Shown piece by piece: positions 15,424 to 17,510 of a stretch of 17,510 bases of DNA. Under the pieces are notes generated by a model. The model was not told where the DNA came from and did no database searches. It worked only from the letters and a program-made list of their open reading frames with translations. Every line of letters starts with the position of its first letter. The first letter of the stretch is position 1. Position numbers and translations under genes: made by a program. This DNA is from Opitutaceae bacterium (GTDB lineage Bacteria; Verrucomicrobiota; Verrucomicrobiia; Opitutales; Opitutaceae), in assembly GCA_031272375.1 (NCBI GenBank), contig JAISTY010000180.1, positions 1-17,510 of the forward strand. Direction: 5' to 3'.

Positions 15424-16620
15424 ATGCTGAAGGAAACGTTGCAGAAAGTGCTGACCGGCCAGGCATTACCAGCTGTTCCCGACTCCGAGGTGCCGCGTCT
15501 GCTCGCTCCGAAACTCAAACTCCGGCGTGAATTCGCGCTGGTGCTTACGGGCATCCGGCGTTGCGGGAAAAGCACGCTCCAAGGGCAACTCATGCGCGAA
15601 AGCAACCGCCCGTTTTACTGCAACTTCGATGACATCCGGCTCGCGGGCATGACCTCCGACGACTTCGCGTTGTGGTTGGAGGTTTTCAACGAAACCGCCG
15701 GCGCCGACGCCGATGTTTTCCTCGACGAAGTGCAGGAAGTCGAAGGATGGCAGCGGCTTGTTCGCACCTTGTTGGACGCGGGACGTCGCGTGTGCGTCAC
15801 CGGTTCCAACGCCTCCCTGCTCGGCCACGAACTCGGCGCGAAACTCACAGGCCGGCACGAATCGCGCACGGTCTGGCCGTTCTGCTATTCGGAATACCTG
15901 ACAGCGACCGGACAGGAGCGCGGCGTGGAATCGCTTCAAAATTACCTTTCCGACGGCGGTTTCCCCGCCTATCTGCGCGAACGTCGCGACACGCTTCTGA
16001 ACGACCTCTTGCGCGATGTGTTGTTGCGCGACGTGATGGTGCGGCACCGGTTGCGCGAAACACGTCATCTGAACAACCTCTTCCTTTATCTTTCGGCAAA
16101 CATCGGACTGCCGGTGTCGCTCCAAAAACTGACCAAAAATCTCGAAATCCCCGCGGTCACCCATACCTCGCGTTATGTTGAATACCTTCAGGACGCCTAT
16201 TTGCTCTTCGCGCTCCCGAAATACAGCCCGTCGTTCCGCGCCCGTGTTGTGGCGCCGCCCAAGTATTACGCGATAGACACCGGCCTGTTGCGCGCCGTTT
16301 CGCCCCAAGCCGCGCCGGATAGGGGGCGGCGTTTGGAAAACGCGCTGTTGCTGGACTTTCTGCGTCGCGGCGAAACGCCTTCCTATGCCGCCGAGCACGA
16401 CGCGTGGGAATGCGATTTCGTCACGGGCGACACCGTCTGGCAGGCGTGCTGGCAGTTGAACGAGGAAAACACAAAGCGTGAAACGCGCGGTCTTCTCGCC
16501 GCCAAGGCGCAAACCCGCGCGAAACGCATGGTGATTCTCACCGCCCAAAACCACTCCCAAACGCTCACCCATGAAGGCGAAAAAATCGAGGTCATCCCCG
16601 CATGGGAGTGGCTCGGATGA
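15424..16620 (+). CDS. AAA ATPase with C-terminal DUF4143-type domain
   Basis: The 398-residue protein belongs to the widespread ATPase family with an AAA_14 core and a DUF4143 tail; no cellular role is established for it. The Walker A motif is GIRRCGKST at 43-51, Walker B is DVFLDE at 97-102, and VTGSNASLL at 125-133 is the sensor region. A helical middle part (LRDVLLRDVMVRHRL) leads to the tail, with YYAIDTGLL, GRRLENALLLDFLRRGE and ECDFV. The tail resembles a PD-(D/E)xK nuclease fold, but the expected E-x-K position reads QAC, so catalysis is doubtful. The gene differs from its neighbours: GC is lower (about 58 percent in 16021-16080), it lacks GC skew, and repeats flank it. Recent gain is likely. 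Confidence 0.88.
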   Translation: MLKETLQKVLTGQALPAVPDSEVPRLLAPKLKLRREFALVLTGIRRCGKSTLQGQLMRESNRPFYCNFDDIRLAGMTSDDFALWLEVFNETAGADADVFLDEVQEVEGWQRLVRTLLDAGRRVCVTGSNASLLGHELGAKLTGRHESRTVWPFCYSEYLTATGQERGVESLQNYLSDGGFPAYLRERRDTLLNDLLRDVLLRDVMVRHRLRETRHLNNLFLYLSANIGLPVSLQKLTKNLEIPAVTHTSRYVEYLQDAYLLFALPKYSPSFRARVVAPPKYYAIDTGLLRAVSPQAAPDRGRRLENALLLDFLRRGETPSYAAEHDAWECDFVTGDTVWQACWQLNEENTKRETRGLLAAKAQTRAKRMVILTAQNHSQTLTHEGEKIEVIPAWEWLG

Positions 16621-16678
16621 ACGCGCGTGAACGTTTGGCGAAGGCAGGGCCAGGCAAAAAATGGAAACCGCGTCTCCA

Positions 16679-16776
16679 AAACCAACCACGGATTGCAGGA
16701 TTTTAGCGGATTGAACGGATGGAATCATCTGGTATTAAATGAATTGTAAATCTGTGCCAATCGGCGAAATCTGTGG
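16679..16776. repeat. Element C, right copy (palindromic)
   Basis: The left arm (16679-16724, CCAACCACGGATTGC and onward) is repeated in inverse, degenerate form by AATCTGTGCCAATC and GAAATCTGTGGATG at about 16748-16778. The loop between them is AT-rich. The left arm is a direct repeat of 15306-15352. There is no coding potential. Confidence 0.65.
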
Positions 16777-16790
16777 ATGAAAACTCCTTT

Positions 16791-16838
16791 GCTTCGTCTT
16801 GGCTCGGCTTCGTGTGAGGCGAAAACTTCGTGTCTGGT
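16791..16838. repeat. Degenerate element A/B-type arm next to yraN
   Basis: GCTTCGTCTTGGCTCGGCTTCGTGTGAG and a second CTTCGTGTC just after it (16793-16835) resemble the right outer arms of elements A and B (CTTCGTG...CGTGTGA). No left arm is found, so this looks like a decayed copy. It abuts the yraN stop at 16840. Confidence 0.45.
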
Positions 16839-16839
16839 T

Positions 16840-17292
16840 TCAGAAGCGGAAATCGCCGCGGAACAGGCGGATGTTCTCGAAGTGGCGGATTTCAGGGGAG
16901 GCGTCCGGGCGCGTTTCCACCTCCACGATGTCGAAGCGGAAGGTGCGCGGATACGACGTCAGACGGCGCATGTAGGATTTCGCGGCGCGAAGGAGGACGC
17001 GTTTTTTGCGGGGATTGACAGCGTAAAAACCGGGGACGAGCGCGCCGGCGGCGCGGGTTTTTACTTCGACGAAAACGAGAATGCCGGCGTCGTCGCAGAC
17101 GAGGTCAATCTCCTCGCGGCGGTCCGACGGGTTGCGCCAGTTGCGGGCGATGATTTTGTGACCCTTCGCCTTCAGAAAGTCGGCGGCTTGTCGCTCGCCA
17201 AAGGCGCCGGAGTTTTGTTTCTCCGCTTTTTGGCGGCGGCTTGTCACGAGCGCGAGGAGACGGTCTTTGAGGCGGGTCAGGGTGGGTGTCAT
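16840..17292 (-). CDS. YraN/UPF0102 family nuclease-fold protein
   Basis: The YraN family (UPF0102) has a PD-(D/E)xK nuclease fold and no settled function. This protein shows the whole signature: GAFGERQAADFLKAKGHKI at 29-47 (E33), EEIDLVCDD at 60-68 (D63) and LVFVEVKTR at 72-80 (E76, K78). These are the likely metal-binding residues. I chose ATG 17292, giving 150 residues. Even so about 28 residues, Arg/Lys-rich, precede the conserved core, more than in typical members of about 120. A longer start at 17328 is possible. Three exact copies of the 12-mer CGGCGGCTTGTC lie in or just upstream of this gene. Confidence 0.88.
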   Translation of the reverse strand: MTPTLTRLKDRLLALVTSRRQKAEKQNSGAFGERQAADFLKAKGHKIIARNWRNPSDRREEIDLVCDDAGILVFVEVKTRAAGALVPGFYAVNPRKKRVLLRAAKSYMRRLTSYPRTFRFDIVEVETRPDASPEIRHFENIRLFRGDFRF

Positions 17293-17348
17293 GGAAAGCG
17301 GGTGTTTGGGAGAACGCGCGGAACACAAGCGCGGCGCGGCGGCTTGTC
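17181..17348 (+). repeat. Cluster of three 12-mer copies (6, 7, 8)
   Basis: Exact CGGCGGCTTGTC occurs at 17181-17192, 17234-17245 and 17337-17348, all on the plus strand. The first is read in yraN as Arg-Gln-Ala-Ala, the second in another frame as Thr-Ser-Arg-Arg, and the third is non-coding upstream DNA. The three contexts share nothing beyond the 12 bases. Confidence 0.75.
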
Positions 17349-17463
17349 AGTCAAAAATCCTAACCTTTTCGCGGGCGCTTTCGGGCTTTCCCCTTGACCT
17401 TCATGAGGCGCGGCCGCTTTGTCCCTTCCAATGATTTCCCCCGCCACAGGCCGGCTGCATTTC

Positions 17464-17479
17464 ACTGTTCCGCAACAGT
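17464..17479. repeat. Small inverted repeat at the window end
   Basis: ACTGTT and AACAGT pair around the loop CCGC. The stem has only six pairs and no T run follows, so a terminator role is not supported. Confidence 0.3.
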
Positions 17480-17482
17480 TTG

Positions 17483-17495
17483 CCCCCCCCCCCCC
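17483..17495 (+). repeat. C13 homopolymer tract
   Basis: Thirteen consecutive C bases lie in apparently non-coding DNA about 190 bases upstream of yraN. The region 17293-17510 otherwise holds one 12-mer copy, the small inverted repeat and no convincing gene. Confidence 0.85.
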
Positions 17496-17510
17496 TCCCA
17501 CGGTTGCGTT

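Noticed and set aside
15306..16776. An insertion sequence around the ATPase gene
   Set aside because: No transposase, no terminal inverted repeats at cassette ends and no visible target-site duplication; the flanks are dispersed repeats.
345..16838. CRISPR array
   Set aside because: The repeats are few, imperfect, palindromic over long arms and not regularly spaced.
17360..17404. A 14-residue basic ORF on the minus strand (MKVKGKARKRPRKG)
   Set aside because: It has no ribosome site, no overlap with a neighbour and no known match; too short to support.
17403..17510. A plus-strand frame running through the C13 tract to the window end
   Set aside because: Composition is poor, it includes a polyproline run from the homopolymer, and the stop is not visible.

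Overview
This is a GC-rich stretch of a Gram-negative bacterial chromosome. It carries genes for KDO synthesis (kdsA, kdsD) and for meso-diaminopimelate peptidoglycan (dapB, murE with a DNPR motif). It also has both RNase HII and RNase HIII, and short dispersed palindromic repeats with CACGAAG/ACGGATTG-type arms. I infer a member of the Verrucomicrobiota, possibly Opitutales-like; no single sequence proves this.

Layout. (1) At 1-1925, plus strand: the 3' end of dapB, then a palindromic repeat filling the gap, then ruvA and rnc (RNase III). (2) At 1932-5612, minus strand: kdsA-kdsD (ATGA overlap), a 62-base gap, then rnhC-rnhB (TAATG overlap). rnhB ends 6 bases from the rnc stop, tail to tail. 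(3) At 5713-8499, minus strand: a 928-residue exported protein of unknown function with a carbohydrate-enzyme-like layout. (4) At 8500-8699: a divergent control region with four evenly spaced TGGGG-type boxes, a textbook MraZ operator. (5) At 8700-14202, plus strand: the front of the division and cell-wall (dcw) cluster, mraZ-rsmH-ftsL-(22-codon ORF)-ftsI-murE, almost all joined by ATGA overlaps. The cluster stops after murE; murF, mraY and the rest are absent. (6) At 14255-15058, minus strand: a TatD-family nuclease. (7) At 15120-16838: a DUF4143-type ATPase gene of lower GC, bracketed by copies of dispersed repeats. (8) At 16840-17292, minus strand: a YraN-type nuclease-fold protein, then a non-coding end containing a C13 run.

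How the genes work together. kdsA and kdsD supply KDO for lipopolysaccharide. The dcw genes build and regulate the septal wall. ruvA, rnc, rnhB and rnhC act on branched DNA, double-stranded RNA and RNA/DNA hybrids.

The most unexpected signal is an exact 12-mer, CGGCGGCTTGTC, present eight times in 17.5 kb in three reading frames and in non-coding DNA. It resembles an uptake-signal or chromosome-architecture motif more than a by-product of coding. Other notable points are gene-independent switches of GC skew, a G12 tract inside ftsL, the 22-codon ORF coupled to ftsI, and coupled RNase HIII/HII genes.
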